A program made the position numbers and the translations under genes. This document shows positions 1 through 10,825 of a stretch of 64,000 nucleotides of DNA, in pieces. Numbering within the stretch: the stretch's first letter is position 1; each line of letters begins with the position of its first letter. The stretch is from NCBI GenBank assembly GCA_963978545.1, contig OZ021729.1:91914466-91978465 (forward strand), in the 5' to 3' direction. The notes under the pieces are model-generated. The model was not told where the DNA came from. It ran no database searches and was given only the letters and a program-made list of their open reading frames with translations. This DNA is from Linyphia triangularis (lineage: Eukaryota; Arthropoda; Arachnida; Araneae; Linyphiidae).

Positions 1-1856
1 GCCTGTTGCATGGCCGACAAGTGGTGGATGTGCTTCATGTTTTGTTGTATCACCATCATGTTGTGTGTGTGCTTCTCGCTCGTCATGTGTATTCTCAGAT
101 TACGTGCTACGTTCGTTTCGTAGTTGCACACGTCGCAACGCCAGTTGGCCTTTGGCTTCGGGGTCAGTTGAGCTTTCTTGAGCGCCTCGGACGAGGCAGG
201 ATTGGAAGACGGCACTGCCGGGGAAGATACGGCAGCCTGCTGCTGTTGTTGTTGTTGCTGTTGTTGAGATTGCTGTTGCAGAGCGGCGATGTGCTCCGAC
301 GTCAGACTGCCGTTCTGAAGCTCTTGCACGTTATTGATGTGCTTGTCTGACTGCATGTGTATGCTAAGATTGCCTTTGGTTGTTGTAGAGTAGTTGCACA
401 CCTCGCACCTGTACGGCTTGTATCCGCAAGTGTACGTCTCGCCGCGGGCCAGCCGCGGATGAGGTTGGTTCGTGACACAATAGAGACAAGTCATCTCGTT
501 CTCGGGATGCTTCTCTTTCATGTGGATCTCTAAGGTCTCTTGGTATTTGTAATGCCAGTTGCACTTCGGGCACTTCAGAGTCTTGCACGAGTTCCTGGAG
601 TGCATCATTGTCATGTGACCTCCTAGGGACCTCGACGAGCCTAGTATCATGTCACACTTTGGACACTCGACTCCATTCATCTTTCCTTCCGGATGGTGAG
701 AGCATGTCGACAGAGACATCGTTGGCACGGCGATTGGTGAAGGGCTCTTGTTGGAGTTATGAGAAATAGAGCTCTTAGGCGAGATATTCTCTGCGTTGTC
801 ATCCATTGAGGTCGGGCTCGACTGCTGTGGATGGTGATGATTGTTGATGGAGGGTGAACTTTTCACGGGAGACAAGGAATTTGGCATTCGCTCTTGATGA
901 CTTTGGTTAGGGATATGCGACCCGTTAGCTACGGGTAGAGGGGACTTAGAAGAGGAGGATTCAGGAACTGATACGATGGCAGCTGCGGCCGCCGCAACCG
1001 CAGCTTCGGCCATCTTCTCGATATTGGCCAGGTCTTCGAGTTCCGGCGCGAGCGAGCTGTCACCAAAGCCGGCGGCTGACGAATTGAAAGAAGAGGCCTC
1101 GCTGGTCGGCGTCAAGTCGGAAGGAGGAACAGATGCGACCACCGAGTTGTCTTGTTGCCTGGTCGCGGGCTGGACGACGTCAGAAGAAGTGGATGAGGAA
1201 CTTGAGACCGAGCCGGTGGTGGGAGGAATGGGCTCTAGGAACGACAGCAAGGGGTCGGCACTCGCACCCTGAATCACAGCCGAAATGTTCTTCCGCGACA
1301 CTAGCTCCTTCTCGGCCTCGTTCAGCGACAAAGAGTGTTCGCCGGTCGCGTGCCCAACGAACGATTTGGTGAAGCCGAAAGACAGTTTGCATATGAAGCA
1401 CATGAGGATGGGTTTGACGGGCACGGTCCCGCAGTCCCACACCGAGTACGATTGGGACACGCTCGGAGCTTCCTCTTCCTTGAGAGTGAATACGCGGTAA
1501 CTGTGCATGACCGGGATTTCAGGAACTTTGTGGAATGAACTGTACGCTTGCTGCACGAAGAGCGGCCTCGCTATGTGCAGCGCGTTCACCAGCTGAGGAT
1601 TGGATGTCGTCGTCGCTGGCAGGAAGCTGTCGTCTTCGTCACTAAGCTCGGAGGAATCGGCCCCCTCTATGATGTAGGCTGAGCCGTCCGGGTTGTAGAC
1701 AATCTTGCCATTGAAAGTCTCGACGTCTGAGCTGTCGCCGGTACCAGGCAGCGTGTCCATGGGAAAGTCTTCCATGGTTTTCTTCTTCTTGGTGGTGTCC
1801 GCGGTCATCGCCGTCTCATCCCGCTCCAGTTGGCCCGTATCGTCGCCAGCGTCCAT
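1..1856 (-). CDS. zfh2: zfh2/ZFHX3-4-type zinc-finger homeobox transcription factor, N-terminal part (3' end outside window)
   Basis: A single minus-strand frame is open for 618 codons plus 2 nt and leaves the window still open. Recognition rests on the characteristic C2H2 fingers: C153-C156/H169-H174, C398-C401/H414-H419, C429-C432/H445-H450 (LKCPKCNWHYKYQETLEIH), C484-C487/H500-H506 (KPYRCEVCNYSTTTKGNLS) and C574-C577/H590-H596 (WRCDVCNYETNVARNLRIH). The last three, with the QPHPRLARGETYTCGYKPY linker, are hallmarks of the ATBF1/ZFHX3/ZFHX4/zfh2 family. The family's further fingers and homeodomains would lie beyond the edge. An acidic N-terminus, a poly-Ala stretch (about 285-293), long Ser/Pro-rich linkers and a poly-Gln run (527-539) separate the fingers. 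These are nuclear DNA-binding regulators of development and neuronal differentiation (family knowledge). M1 was chosen because an in-frame TGA lies upstream in the same exon (1877-1875). M17 is a possible alternative start with purine at -3. The frame touches the window edge and overlaps several antisense open frames, so it is easy to miss. Confidence 0.94.
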   Translation of the reverse strand, partial: MDAGDDTGQLERDETAMTADTTKKKKTMEDFPMDTLPGTGDSSDVETFNGKIVYNPDGSAYIIEGADSSELSDEDDSFLPATTTSNPQLVNALHIARPLFVQQAYSSFHKVPEIPVMHSYRVFTLKEEEAPSVSQSYSVWDCGTVPVKPILMCFICKLSFGFTKSFVGHATGEHSLSLNEAEKELVSRKNISAVIQGASADPLLSFLEPIPPTTGSVSSSSSTSSDVVQPATRQQDNSVVASVPPSDLTPTSEASSFNSSAAGFGDSSLAPELEDLANIEKMAEAAVAAAAAAIVSVPESSSSKSPLPVANGSHIPNQSHQERMPNSLSPVKSSPSINNHHHPQQSSPTSMDDNAENISPKSSISHNSNKSPSPIAVPTMSLSTCSHHPEGKMNGVECPKCDMILGSSRSLGGHMTMMHSRNSCKTLKCPKCNWHYKYQETLEIHMKEKHPENEMTCLYCVTNQPHPRLARGETYTCGYKPYRCEVCNYSTTTKGNLSIHMQSDKHINNVQELQNGSLTSEHIAALQQQSQQQQQQQQQQAAVSSPAVPSSNPASSEALKKAQLTPKPKANWRCDVCNYETNVARNLRIHMTSEKHTHNMMVIQQNMKHIHHLSAMQQ

Positions 1857-1890
1857 CGAGAGCTTAACGGAACATCATTCAAATGGGATC
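1857..1890 (-). other. 5'UTR piece of the zfh2 exon with a 4-codon upstream ORF
   Basis: The 34 nt between the splice acceptor and the zfh2 start carry two tandem ATGs in one frame (first at 1878). They open a tiny uORF, MMFR-stop, at 1878-1864, which ends 7 nt before the main ATG. The main start has T at -3 and G at +4, a weak context, whereas the second uORF ATG has A at -3. This arrangement could lower or regulate zfh2 translation; that role is inference. Confidence 0.6.
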
Positions 1891-1915
1891 CTACAATAAA
1901 AAAAAAGAAGGGAAT
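1891..1915 (-). other. Splice acceptor upstream of the zfh2 start exon
   Basis: On the minus strand a C/T-rich run (CTTC followed by ten T) leads into ATTGTAG, immediately before the exon. This is a canonical polypyrimidine tract plus AG. It shows that the start codon is not in the first exon and that at least one upstream exon exists at higher window coordinates. Confidence 0.85.
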
Positions 1916-2152
1916 GAGCAGAGAACAAAAAGTTTGTCATCCGTAGAAGATGCTTGTACTGACGAAATATATTTATAAAAGCATTGTCAGCAACACATCA
2001 AAACTTATGACAATTTATATCAGATTAACATCTTTACATAGAAGCTGATGAACGTGTTTAATAACATTCTCTTAGTTTTCGTTTGCAAATATATTTATAA
2101 CGCTATCGATCAATTATTTTCACCAAATCGCAATTGCAACTAATTAAAAATT
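1916..2152. other. Intron sequence, nothing recognised
   Basis: A/T-rich sequence between the splice acceptor and the first SINE. No repeat, conserved motif or credible frame was seen. Confidence 0.5.
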
Positions 2153-2166
2153 TATTCAACACTGGG

Positions 2167-2283
2167 TTGGTTGGATGTTTTCAGATTATCTGGCACCGTC
2201 AGCAACACGAGGGCTATAATGCGCCGAAACATTTGTCATTAGACAAGCCAACATACATTTACAAACACCCATGCCTAACACGG
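2167..2283 (-). mobile_element. SINE family A, 5'-truncated, with 14-bp target-site duplication
   Basis: Minus-oriented copy of the tRNA-derived SINE A (full copies at 26324 and 46387) that has lost its tRNA head. It is bracketed by the direct repeat TATTCAACACTGGG at 2153-2166 and 2284-2297. Loss of the 5' part with an intact 3' end and a long duplication is the signature of LINE-driven target-primed reverse transcription. Confidence 0.9.
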
Positions 2284-2297
2284 TATTCAACACTGGG

Positions 2298-2925
2298 CGA
2301 CTTACTTCTAAATGTAGTAGGTTTTTTTTTTAACAGTTAGCCAGGTGTTTTCTATGACAAAGTCCCAATGTAATGGAGTTGCCAATCAAAATAATAAAGT
2401 TTAGGGGGGAGGGGTAGGGCGAGTGGACTTCTATTTGAGAATATCATTTGTTGATTCCACCGGACCAGTTCTTATTCCACTGATCGTGTCCCAGCGACAC
2501 CACTGCCAATGCTACAAACAGTTGTCAACTCTCCGCAACAGTTGATGGGAGAGAGGGGGGAGGGGGGGGGGGAGAATCCGGCAAATGTCCTGGCGGCCAA
2601 TAATGCACAAATCCGTTATTGTCTCGGTTTGGGGCGGAACTCAACCCTTTTCTGGATTAAGAGAGGAAAAGGTACCAGACGGGGAACAACCTATTTCGGG
2701 GGCGAGGAGAACGTCACCAACTCGTCAGTGGGGTCCCCCTCCCGTTGTCCTAATAATTACTGCCGGAAGCAGAGCGTGAAATCCTTTCTTTCCGATGCAG
2801 ATACGGGGGGAGATTACGTCATACCACTTAACGCGCATCACGCTATCAAAAAATTATCAGACTCAATACAATGGGTTGTATGCGATTTTTCATGGCGTAA
2901 GAGCGACACAAAACGTCGTGGTAAC
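2298..2925. other. Non-coding stretch with a poly(G) tract and a degenerate SINE-C tail
   Basis: Contains an 11-G run at 2562-2572. A weak copy of the SINE-C tail (TATGGCG-like AAGAGC core, about 2872-2910) sits just before the next transposon. The 143-codon plus-strand frame here shows no recognisable domain and runs through the G tract. Confidence 0.4.
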
Positions 2926-3318
2926 CAGGGCCCGATTTAGAATTTTTTTTACTGAAGGCCCAACATTCAGAGAGGGACCCCCAATAGCAAATATTTATTT
3001 CCTTACGCCACAATATCACCAGATCAAGCTACATTCGTTAAGACAATCTTTTTACAATTAAAACTCATAGTTTACTTTCACACGATTTTTTTTTGTTATA
3101 ATTAGTATGATCTTAATTTCCTCTATCTAACTTAACTCTCTGCGACTATAAAAAATATGGAATTTGCGGATGTGTAACTAAAATTTTTTTATTATTCTTG
3201 TTCAGTACTTCCCATAAAAACACCATTATATTTAAACTTTTCAGAAAACTTTCAAAATTTGGAGGCCCCCATATTTGGGGGCCCCATAGGCCCAGGCCTA
3301 ATGGTAAATAAGGCCCTG
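2926..3318. mobile_element. hAT-type non-autonomous element with perfect 8-bp duplication
   Basis: The termini CAGGGCCCGATTTA and TAAATAAGGCCCTG form inverted repeats. GTGGTAAC flanks both sides (2918-2925 and 3319-3326), the 8-bp duplication typical of hAT transposons. The ends match the longer copy at 28848-29792, of which this is an internally deleted derivative. G/C-rich palindromes (GGGGGCC clusters, 3262-3300) sit just inside the right end. Confidence 0.9.
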
Positions 3319-3360
3319 GTGGTAACCGAATGTTAGAACAATTAAAAAAAAATCCAGTTA

Positions 3361-3510
3361 GCACCGAAAATTGGTTCTCATTTAGCTGCAACCAACATTT
3401 GGTGCTTAGTTTCACGATTTAATGGTGCTACCTCGGACCGTAAGCACCCTTAATCGTGAAATTAAGCACCAAATGTTGATTGCAGCTAAATGGGAACCAA
3501 TTTTCGGTGC
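3361..3510. repeat. Foldback hairpin, 62-bp arms
   Basis: Bases 3361-3422 and 3449-3510 are near-perfect reverse complements (GCACCGAAAATTGG at one end, CCAATTTTCGGTGC at the other) around a 26-base loop. Probably a small foldback transposon. No clear flanking duplication was found. Confidence 0.85.
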
Positions 3511-5843
3511 AATATGGAATAAAAATTTTAACAGTGTAGTTTGAACTTCATGTGGATTCATTTACAGGTTATTATAGACACCGGATTATTTAAAAAGTTC
3601 GACTAGATCATTCGAAATTACTTTTAACAATCTATAAGAGGGAACTTTTTTTTTTTTTTTTAACCAATGGCCATCCCAAATATGAAAGGCCATATGTAAT
3701 ATGTATGAGGGAAATAACCCTATAATGAACGAGCTAAAACTCTTTATTATGGAGTTAAGTATAACGAAACGGTTTCCAAATTTCATAAGAAGTTCGTTAA
3801 AAAAAATCTAAAAGAGTGATAAAATATTTAAACTCGTTAATATTTTTGTAATTTTCAGTAAAAAATTCTTCCTCACTGTATTTTTATGAATATATGTTTT
3901 CGAAACAGTCTTCCGATTGCAAATTCAGCTGTGTGTCCAAAAAAGTCAAAATTGAGTTGAAGCTATCATTTTGATTTTAATTTTATCCTCTACAGGTTGG
4001 TTAAAAACAAATTTTCTGCATAATTTTTCAAAATGTAATTAGATAGTTTTGTAACTCATTGTAATTGCGAACGTTTAAATGTTTTGAACTTCCTGTTAGC
4101 AGACTTGAGTAAAAAGTAACCAGTTCTTGAACCGAGAAGACAAATAGAATACCTAAAATGATAGTATAAAAGAGAAATTTGTTTTTTTAAACTAGCACAA
4201 TAAAATATTGAAAAAATGTTTTGATATTTTTCCCCTCACTGAATGCATACAATTTAATATCACTAAGAAGATGCATAGCCGAAATTTCATCAAAATCTTT
4301 TTTTTTTCTTCTTTCTTTTAAAAAATAGTGAAAACATTTCTGAATAGAATGATGTTTTTATCTTGTTCCTCCGGTGACTAGAACCCTCCGAAATTATTTG
4401 ATATTTAAACATCACTAATGGACGTAGCACATAATTTCTTGACTTATATGAAAACGCGAAAACGTCAATTTTTATAGTTTTTTCTTTCTTGTAATTTTTT
4501 TTTTTTTTTTTAATAATGAAACACAATAGTGAAACAAAAAATTCTCACAGACATACAAGTAGCATCTTAAATGATAACTCTTTGGAATAAAAATAAAATT
4601 TTTACTCTGTGGTATTGTTTAATTCCTCCTCAATTAATATTTTCAAATAAAATTCCAAATAAATAATTATATATTTCAAATAATATTTCGCAGGTGCATT
4701 GTGTGAGAATGCGCCTTGCGTAATACTAATGTTTTCAGTAGTATTGATATTTTATAAAACTCAAATAAAAACTTTGTAATGGGGTCAAACTGTACATCTG
4801 CAGCAAGCCGATCATTAATAAATTACTTTTGTGTTACTTAAACTGTTTTTGTGTAAATCTGTTTTTAAACATGACACTAAATATTCAAGTAATTTCCGTG
4901 TAATTTATACCTGTACTATTTTTTTTTATTTTACGTTTGGTATACCATACCTCTCACATATGTTTATTTGAAGTTTGGAAAATGTTTTTTTTCCCCCTAA
5001 ATACCTTTTACTTCGCGAGTTCAAAATGCGATGCGATTGTCTGTAATAAAATCAGATGAAGTCGAGTGATTTTGAAAGACGTCACCCGATGCCACAGAGA
5101 GAAAGGCGAGTCGGGAATTTATGGATTTGCCGGCGAATTTCATTATCACGTGATTTATGGAAACGTTGCCCCGACAGCATTTAATGGACTTGACCTTGAG
5201 CCCACCGAGCAACACGAAAAGTAGGATTTTATTAATAGCTAATGAAAATAATATATTTAAACTATGCTTATTGACTTTTTTTTTCAGAATATCTATTGGG
5301 AAAAAAAATAATTGCGGGAAGCAACCAATAAAATAATAGCGCATAAATCTTTTAGAATATTTATTAAATTTTAAGGGTAATTGAACCGCAATGGGGAAAA
5401 AAAAAAAAAAATTTCAACCCAAAAGTGGTATACTTGTATAATTTATCCGTTGTTGCGCAGAAAGACGGAATATTGAATTGAAACAGGGTAACGCTGTCGC
5501 TTAAATTTTGTCCAAATAAAATAAAACGAAGAGGATCTTTTTCAATGAAATCACTTTCATAAATAACAGTTAGTACGGATACTTAAACCCTTGTTCTTCA
5601 TTTAACGATCGACATTTTAGTTTTTTTTTCTTTGCTAATAAATTACGATTATGATGTTTAAAAACACTAAATGAAACCACAAAAATAATTTCTCAAAAAA
5701 TCTGAAAAATTCCAAATATACCTCAAATGATCTAAATATACAAGATTATAGAATAAAATGTCATTGTTTTTAACTAGTCGTCATCAATGGGTTAATTGTG
5801 GATCACGTAGTTATTGGTAGAACTGTTTTCCGATCGAATCAAG
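3511..5843. other. A/T-rich intron, nothing recognised
   Basis: About 2.3 kb of A/T-rich sequence with poly(T)/poly(A) runs near 3645, 4500, 4990 and 5397. The open frames here (for example 5021-5344 minus) are low-complexity and match no family I know. Confidence 0.4.
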
Positions 5844-5856
5844 CGTCTCAGCATAA

Positions 5857-6066
5857 AATTGGTTGGTTTGTACTCTCAACGATCTATTATTATTCACAAT
5901 GACGGCTAATCATACCTGGACCTACAGCTCAACGCGGATTCCGAAGCAAAACGAACATCCATGCCTAATTCGAATCCATTGGAATTCGAACCCAGCACCT
6001 TTGGCATGCGAGGCCAGAACGCAAACCACACAGCCATCAGGTGGGCCTCTCAACATAAGTTTCTCT
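5857..6066 (-). mobile_element. SINE family B with 13-bp target-site duplication
   Basis: Minus-oriented tRNA-derived SINE. Read on the minus strand it has a tRNA-like head (GATGGCTGTGTGGTT), a B-box-like GGGTTCGAATTCC, a body with CATGGATGTTCG and a tail ending AACCAACCAA. The direct repeat CGTCTCAGCATAA at 5844-5856 and 6067-6079 brackets it. Confidence 0.88.
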
Positions 6067-6147
6067 CGTCTCAGCATAAGCTTCGAGTATAAGCAAAACG
6101 AGACTAAAAATTAACCCAATACACCAAATATTCACTAATATCTAGAC

Positions 6148-6818
6148 CAGTGATTCTCAACCTTTTTTTTGTCGCGGCGCACTTTTAACGATTTCAAAAT
6201 TTGGCAGCCCACAAAGAAAAAGATAAGTTTAAAAGTTGTTTACTTACCTATAATACACTGTGTAAAATAGTTTATGATAATAATTTGGAATGTATAATAA
6301 AATAATATAATATGTACTACAAAAACAACAGTATGTTTATTAAGGGATTAATTACAAATGAATAATAAGAATACTTTTAATGAGAAATTTGAGATTTTTT
6401 TTTGATAATTTCATTTACATTTGGTCGTAAAAATGACAATGCTACTCTCATATCGTCTTCTACATTTAACTGTCTCGATCTTTTTTTCGTTTTTATGTTG
6501 GTTAATACTGAAAATTTGAATTCACACAAATAAGATGTAGAAAATTGTAATAATATGTGCTTTCCAAACATCAGACAACAAGACTTACACAGATGCAGGG
6601 TGTTGTATGTAAAAAACTAGAGTAAAAAATAGGTCAAAAACGAGACACAGATGTAACGAAGCGGTGAAAGTGAAAAATCTTCGCTACAATATTCATATAT
6701 GTATATAAAGTACTTTTTTTTTAAATTTAAACTTTAATCGTAATAAAAAAAAAAAAGCATTATAATTTTTACTATATACATTTCTAAAATTTGGCGGCAC
6801 AGTGGTTGAGAATCACTG
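6148..6818 (-). mobile_element. hAT element (Charlie-like ends), 671 bp, with perfect 8-bp duplication
   Basis: It starts CAGTGATTCTCAACC and ends GGTTGAGAATCACTG, the classic hAT terminal inverted repeat. ATCTAGAC is duplicated at 6140-6147 and 6819-6826. It retains the tail of a transposase gene on the minus strand, so it is a deletion derivative of an autonomous element. The copy at 7832-8080 shares its ends. Confidence 0.93.
6377..6571 (-). pseudogene. hAT transposase, C-terminal remnant
   Basis: A 64-residue frame inside the hAT element. The segment SYLCEFKFSVLTNIKTKKRS followed by LNVEDDMRVALSFLRPNVNE resembles the end of the hAT C-terminal dimerisation region (pattern CE..FS.LTNIK.K.RSRL..EDDLRVALS...P.I). 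The upstream catalytic part is absent, so it cannot be active. The identification comes from motif memory, not a search. Confidence 0.72.
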
Positions 6819-6851
6819 ATCTAGACTGATCTATTTGGTTCTTTACTTTAA

Positions 6852-6903
6852 CAAAACTTATATACCCTCGAGTGCCTATGCACTCGAGGGTATATAAGTT
6901 TTG
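6852..6903. repeat. Perfect 24-bp inverted repeat with a 4-base loop
   Basis: 6852-6875 and 6880-6903 are exact reverse complements separated by CTAT. A third partial copy of the arm (CTCGAGGGTATATAAGT) follows at 6906-6922. A 31-A run starts at 6950. It could form a very stable cruciform or RNA hairpin. Confidence 0.9.
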
Positions 6904-6946
6904 TACTCGAGGGTATATAAGTACGATACACAACTTATCGATGAGG

Positions 6947-6980
<34 letters not shown>

Positions 6981-6983
<3 letters not shown>

Positions 6984-7822
6984 ACGTTAGCACAAGATGT
7001 TGCAAATATGCTACTCAACGGTTTTAATCAATTGATTGATTAAATAGGCAATTAGGATTTATTTTTTGTTTATTTTTAAGCGGTCCGGGGACAAAAAGAA
7101 AACGAAAGAAAAAGATATTAATTATTAAAAAGTATTTATATAATTGAGTTTATACAGAGATACATTTTGTTTACGTCGGATATCATAAAATGATGGGTCA
7201 TACCAGAAATGTTGTAGAATAATTATGTAACTCAATGACGTGTTTACATTTTCTCACGTTCTATAGCATTTGGGTAGTAAGTTTTGTTTAGCTATTTTGC
7301 TGCTATTTTATTTTACAACAGAATCTATTTAAAATAAGTTTTTTATTACTGCGCACACACACAATAATAACGATATAGAAAAGTATACCGAATAAATGTG
7401 TTTCACACTAAAACAGCATTCCCCCTTGTAATTTCATTCAACATCGTCAAATGGGAAATTAATGATTAGAGGTACCTCGTTTTAAAATATGACAACTAAG
7501 TAAATAAGAAAGAAAGTAAAATATTTTTTTATTAACTTTGATTTACAATACGTTCCACTTTTTGCAAAATATGTTAACTCATTCCAATATAACGAAATAA
7601 AAGTCTACCGATTTGGCTAGATATTTGAATTCTGGTATCGGATAAAGAGTAAAAAGCAATTCATTTACTGGTTGGTTGTCGCAAGAGTACCCGACCGTTT
7701 TTAAACAGTATGTACCTTTCAAAGTAAAACTGCTGCGCATCCCGAATGGGAGAAAACCCGGAAAACAATCGATGGGCGAGGCTTGATTTCTCGCTTAGGC
7801 AAGAAGTCAACCGATGGACCAT
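6981..7822. other. Non-coding, nothing recognised
   Basis: A/T-rich sequence after the poly(A) tract. No repeat family or credible gene was seen. Confidence 0.4.
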
Positions 7823-7831
7823 ATATTAAAT

Positions 7832-8080
7832 CAGTGATTCTCAACCACTGTGCCGCGGCACTTTTGTGTGCCACCAAATTCTTAGAATGTGCCGCCAAAT
7901 TTTAGAAATGTATATAGTAAAAATTATAATGCTTTTTTTTATTACGAGTAAAGTTTAAATTTAAAAAAAAAGTACTTTATATGTATATATATGAATATTG
8001 TAACGAAGATTTTTCACTTTCAGCTCCGCGACAAAAAAAAAAAGAAAAAAAAAAAAAAAAAAAAAGGTTGTGAATCACTG
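7832..8080 (+). mobile_element. hAT MITE related to 6148-6818, opposite orientation
   Basis: The ends are CAGTGATTCTCAACC and GTTGTGAATCACTG. The flanks are TATTAAAT (7824-7831) and TTTTAAAT (8081-8088), a near-perfect 8-bp duplication. Its left 100 bases match the reverse complement of the right end of the 6.1-6.8 kb element. The coding part is gone. Confidence 0.85.
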
Positions 8081-8088
8081 TTTTAAAT

Positions 8089-9500
8089 GTTACAAAACGT
8101 GTCTGGTCATTTTCTTTTATAAACCTAATTCAGTCTACAATTTCCCAAAATATATTAAAAACCTCAAACTAGATTTTACCCCATTAACAACTAATAATTG
8201 ATTATCATCCGAATTCGACTTTTTGTTTGGGTCTCGCAATTAAATCGTCTGTAAGGGCTAAACTCTGAAAGACATGGCAAGTGACAAGACCTCAAAAGTA
8301 CTACGAATGCTTTTGAGGTAGAAATTGCGAAACTTACGAATTCATCTATTTTTTTTGTAAAAGAGAATTTAATTGGGAGGCAGTTTTATTACTGTAACAA
8401 ATAAAACTATTCTCCAAAATGATGCAGTTTTGAGCACTGAAATAAACAATTAAACAATAATTTCGACTAGAGTTGGAAAAACAAATAGTTTCGATACATA
8501 ATAGCTATTAAACTCAAACTTAATTGCAATCGTAACGTTTCAAAAAAACGCAACAAGACTAAACCTACAGTTAATTAAATGCATATTTAAATAACATTAA
8601 GGTCTAGTTCACCAATTCAGAGCAATTTCATACTGTCTTCATAAAGCCACTTATAGCCATGATAATTGATATCCAGCCGAATTGTTACCATATTTAAAAT
8701 AATTCACCACCTGATAAAGTTATAATGTACAACAATAAAATCAGCCAAAAATTACTACAATTATTATAGTATGATTTTCAAATCAAACTTCAAAATAGGC
8801 TAGTAGCAGAATCGCTTGTTATTCTAAAAAGAATTAAATTTTTTTATAAAAGTACAGAAAATGATCAGGATGTCCAAATATGTATGGTACGGCTAATTTG
8901 ATAAAGCTGCTATTATATAAAATAGCAAAAAGGCTGATTACTATGGCAAATTAAAAAAATATATATACATATTACTACTTTGCTGGTTATTTTATAAAGT
9001 ATCCAAAGTAAACAGCTAATATGATCAATTTAATAGGATTCATTATTTTAACTGTGGATTTTATCTAGTAACCAAACCGCTGTGACTATTGTAAATAATT
9101 TTCATATTGAGGATAATACTAATAACTCTAGATTCCACTAAAATTATATGTTAAATTAGACTTTAAAAATAAGAATCCAAAAGCAGCATAATCGCTGAAC
9201 GAATGCTCAAGCGTAACAGAGAGGAAAACAAATCATACGACTGCTCAGAATCCAGTATTTATCATAGTAACCGTGGGCTAACAGTTATTACACATAACAT
9301 AATAGCTGTTTAATGTGATTAATTTGAGATTAAAAAAAGAAAGAAGGTATTATATTAACAAGAAGCTATTTTATTATGTATAATCGGTTAATAATTTGTC
9401 CTATTAACAAATATAGTTATTTTGTAAAATAACACGTTATTATGTACAATATCCAAACTAATCAAACTAGCCACAACCTATATAATAGATCCAACGTTTA
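8089..9500. other. A/T-rich intron, nothing recognised
   Basis: Roughly 1.4 kb without a recognised repeat, motif or frame. GCTATT/AATAGC words recur but not in a regular period. Confidence 0.4.
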
Positions 9501-9502
9501 TG

Positions 9503-9681
9503 GTTTGTTTGTTTTCAGATTATCTGGCGCCGTCAGCAACACGAGGGCTACAATGCGCCAAAACATTCGTCATTAGACAAGCCAACATACATTTACAAAC
9601 ACCCATGCCTAACACGGGACTCGGAACCGGCAACCTCGCGGTCTAGAAGCTAGCACGCTAACCACTATACCGTTTGGTCGG
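9503..9681 (-). mobile_element. SINE family A, near full length
   Basis: Minus-oriented copy with tail core (TCAGATTATCTGGCGCCG), body and tRNA head ending CCGTTTGGTCGG. The B box is slightly damaged. No convincing target-site duplication was seen. Confidence 0.88.
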
Positions 9682-10825
9682 CACAATGCAATGTGGTCTT
9701 GCGTACATAATACTTATTTTCTTAAAAAGTCTTCATTTTACAAACGTACGAATTAAGGCGGTGCTTTCATTTTGGAACAATACGAATATAAAATTGTAGG
9801 AAACTCGATTCCCGTAGAAATATGTCCTAGTATTTCTAAAGCATAAACCAAATTTCGTGCGTATTTTTCCGAATGCGTGAAGAAGTCGTCAAATCATAAA
9901 TAATACATATTTTTTTTTTTACACTAAGGTATAAATCAGTCAGAATCACGGAATAAATGATGTTTATTTTAATGAGTCCCACCAAAAGGAAAGATTACCA
10001 CTTCAATTACAATCGCAGAAGGCATACAAACCGGTAATTATTACCAATGAAGATTGATCTTAATGAAGTAATAGACCTTGAAACTGGTTTTCACCGTTTT
10101 TTTAATTTCAACTATTAGCCGATTAGATTCGTATTTTCGCCCCGGGGCACCCATAAAATGGCTTGCTTTCGAGTGAATATTTCTTTTAGGGGAAAAATTA
10201 GGGCACTAATTATAAGATGGGAAATTATGTGCACAATAATAAGGAATTTTAATTCCCCGATTTCTCAACGGCAACAAACGGATACATTGCGACACGTCTC
10301 CAATAGTCTTGGCGATTGTTATTTATAAGCGGCACATAAATCGATGTTTAAGAGTACAACAATTTAGTTCGTAAGCAGCAAAAATAATCACTAGAGCATT
10401 TGCTTTCAATTAAATAGAGGAGGAATTAATATCGATCCGAGAATTCAAACAGCGCAGCCAACTCTACAAATTCATTTGATTTTCATTTTAACACGCAAAT
10501 TGTAACGAACAAATAACACCGTGACTAAAGAAAACCAATTTTAAAAACTTTTAACCCTCTAGTGCAGGATTTTTTTTTCCCTCTAGGATGTAGCTCATGT
10601 AACTAACGTTTGTTACAAAAAGTATACTAATAAAGATACTTTTTTGGGTTTATAAGCGTTCTTTAGTATGTCTGATAATAGAAACAGGTTAATTTTTAGT
10701 CAAATATTATTCCCAAGTTTTGTAGTATATTATGCTACACAATGCACAACAGGGTTAAGCTCTATAATAGGTACATCCAAAAACTATATAAAGGGTAAAA
10801 TTCATACTACTTTAGTCTGGAATGT
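9682..10825. other. Non-coding, nothing recognised
   Basis: A/T-rich sequence with one poly(T) run (about 9908). No gene or repeat family identified. Confidence 0.4.

Noticed and set aside
6..1899. Several closed ORFs on both strands over the zfh2 exon (for example 976-1272 plus, 1180-1440 minus)
   Set aside because: They are shadows of the long minus zfh2 frame, which alone carries zinc-finger motifs and family-specific sequence.
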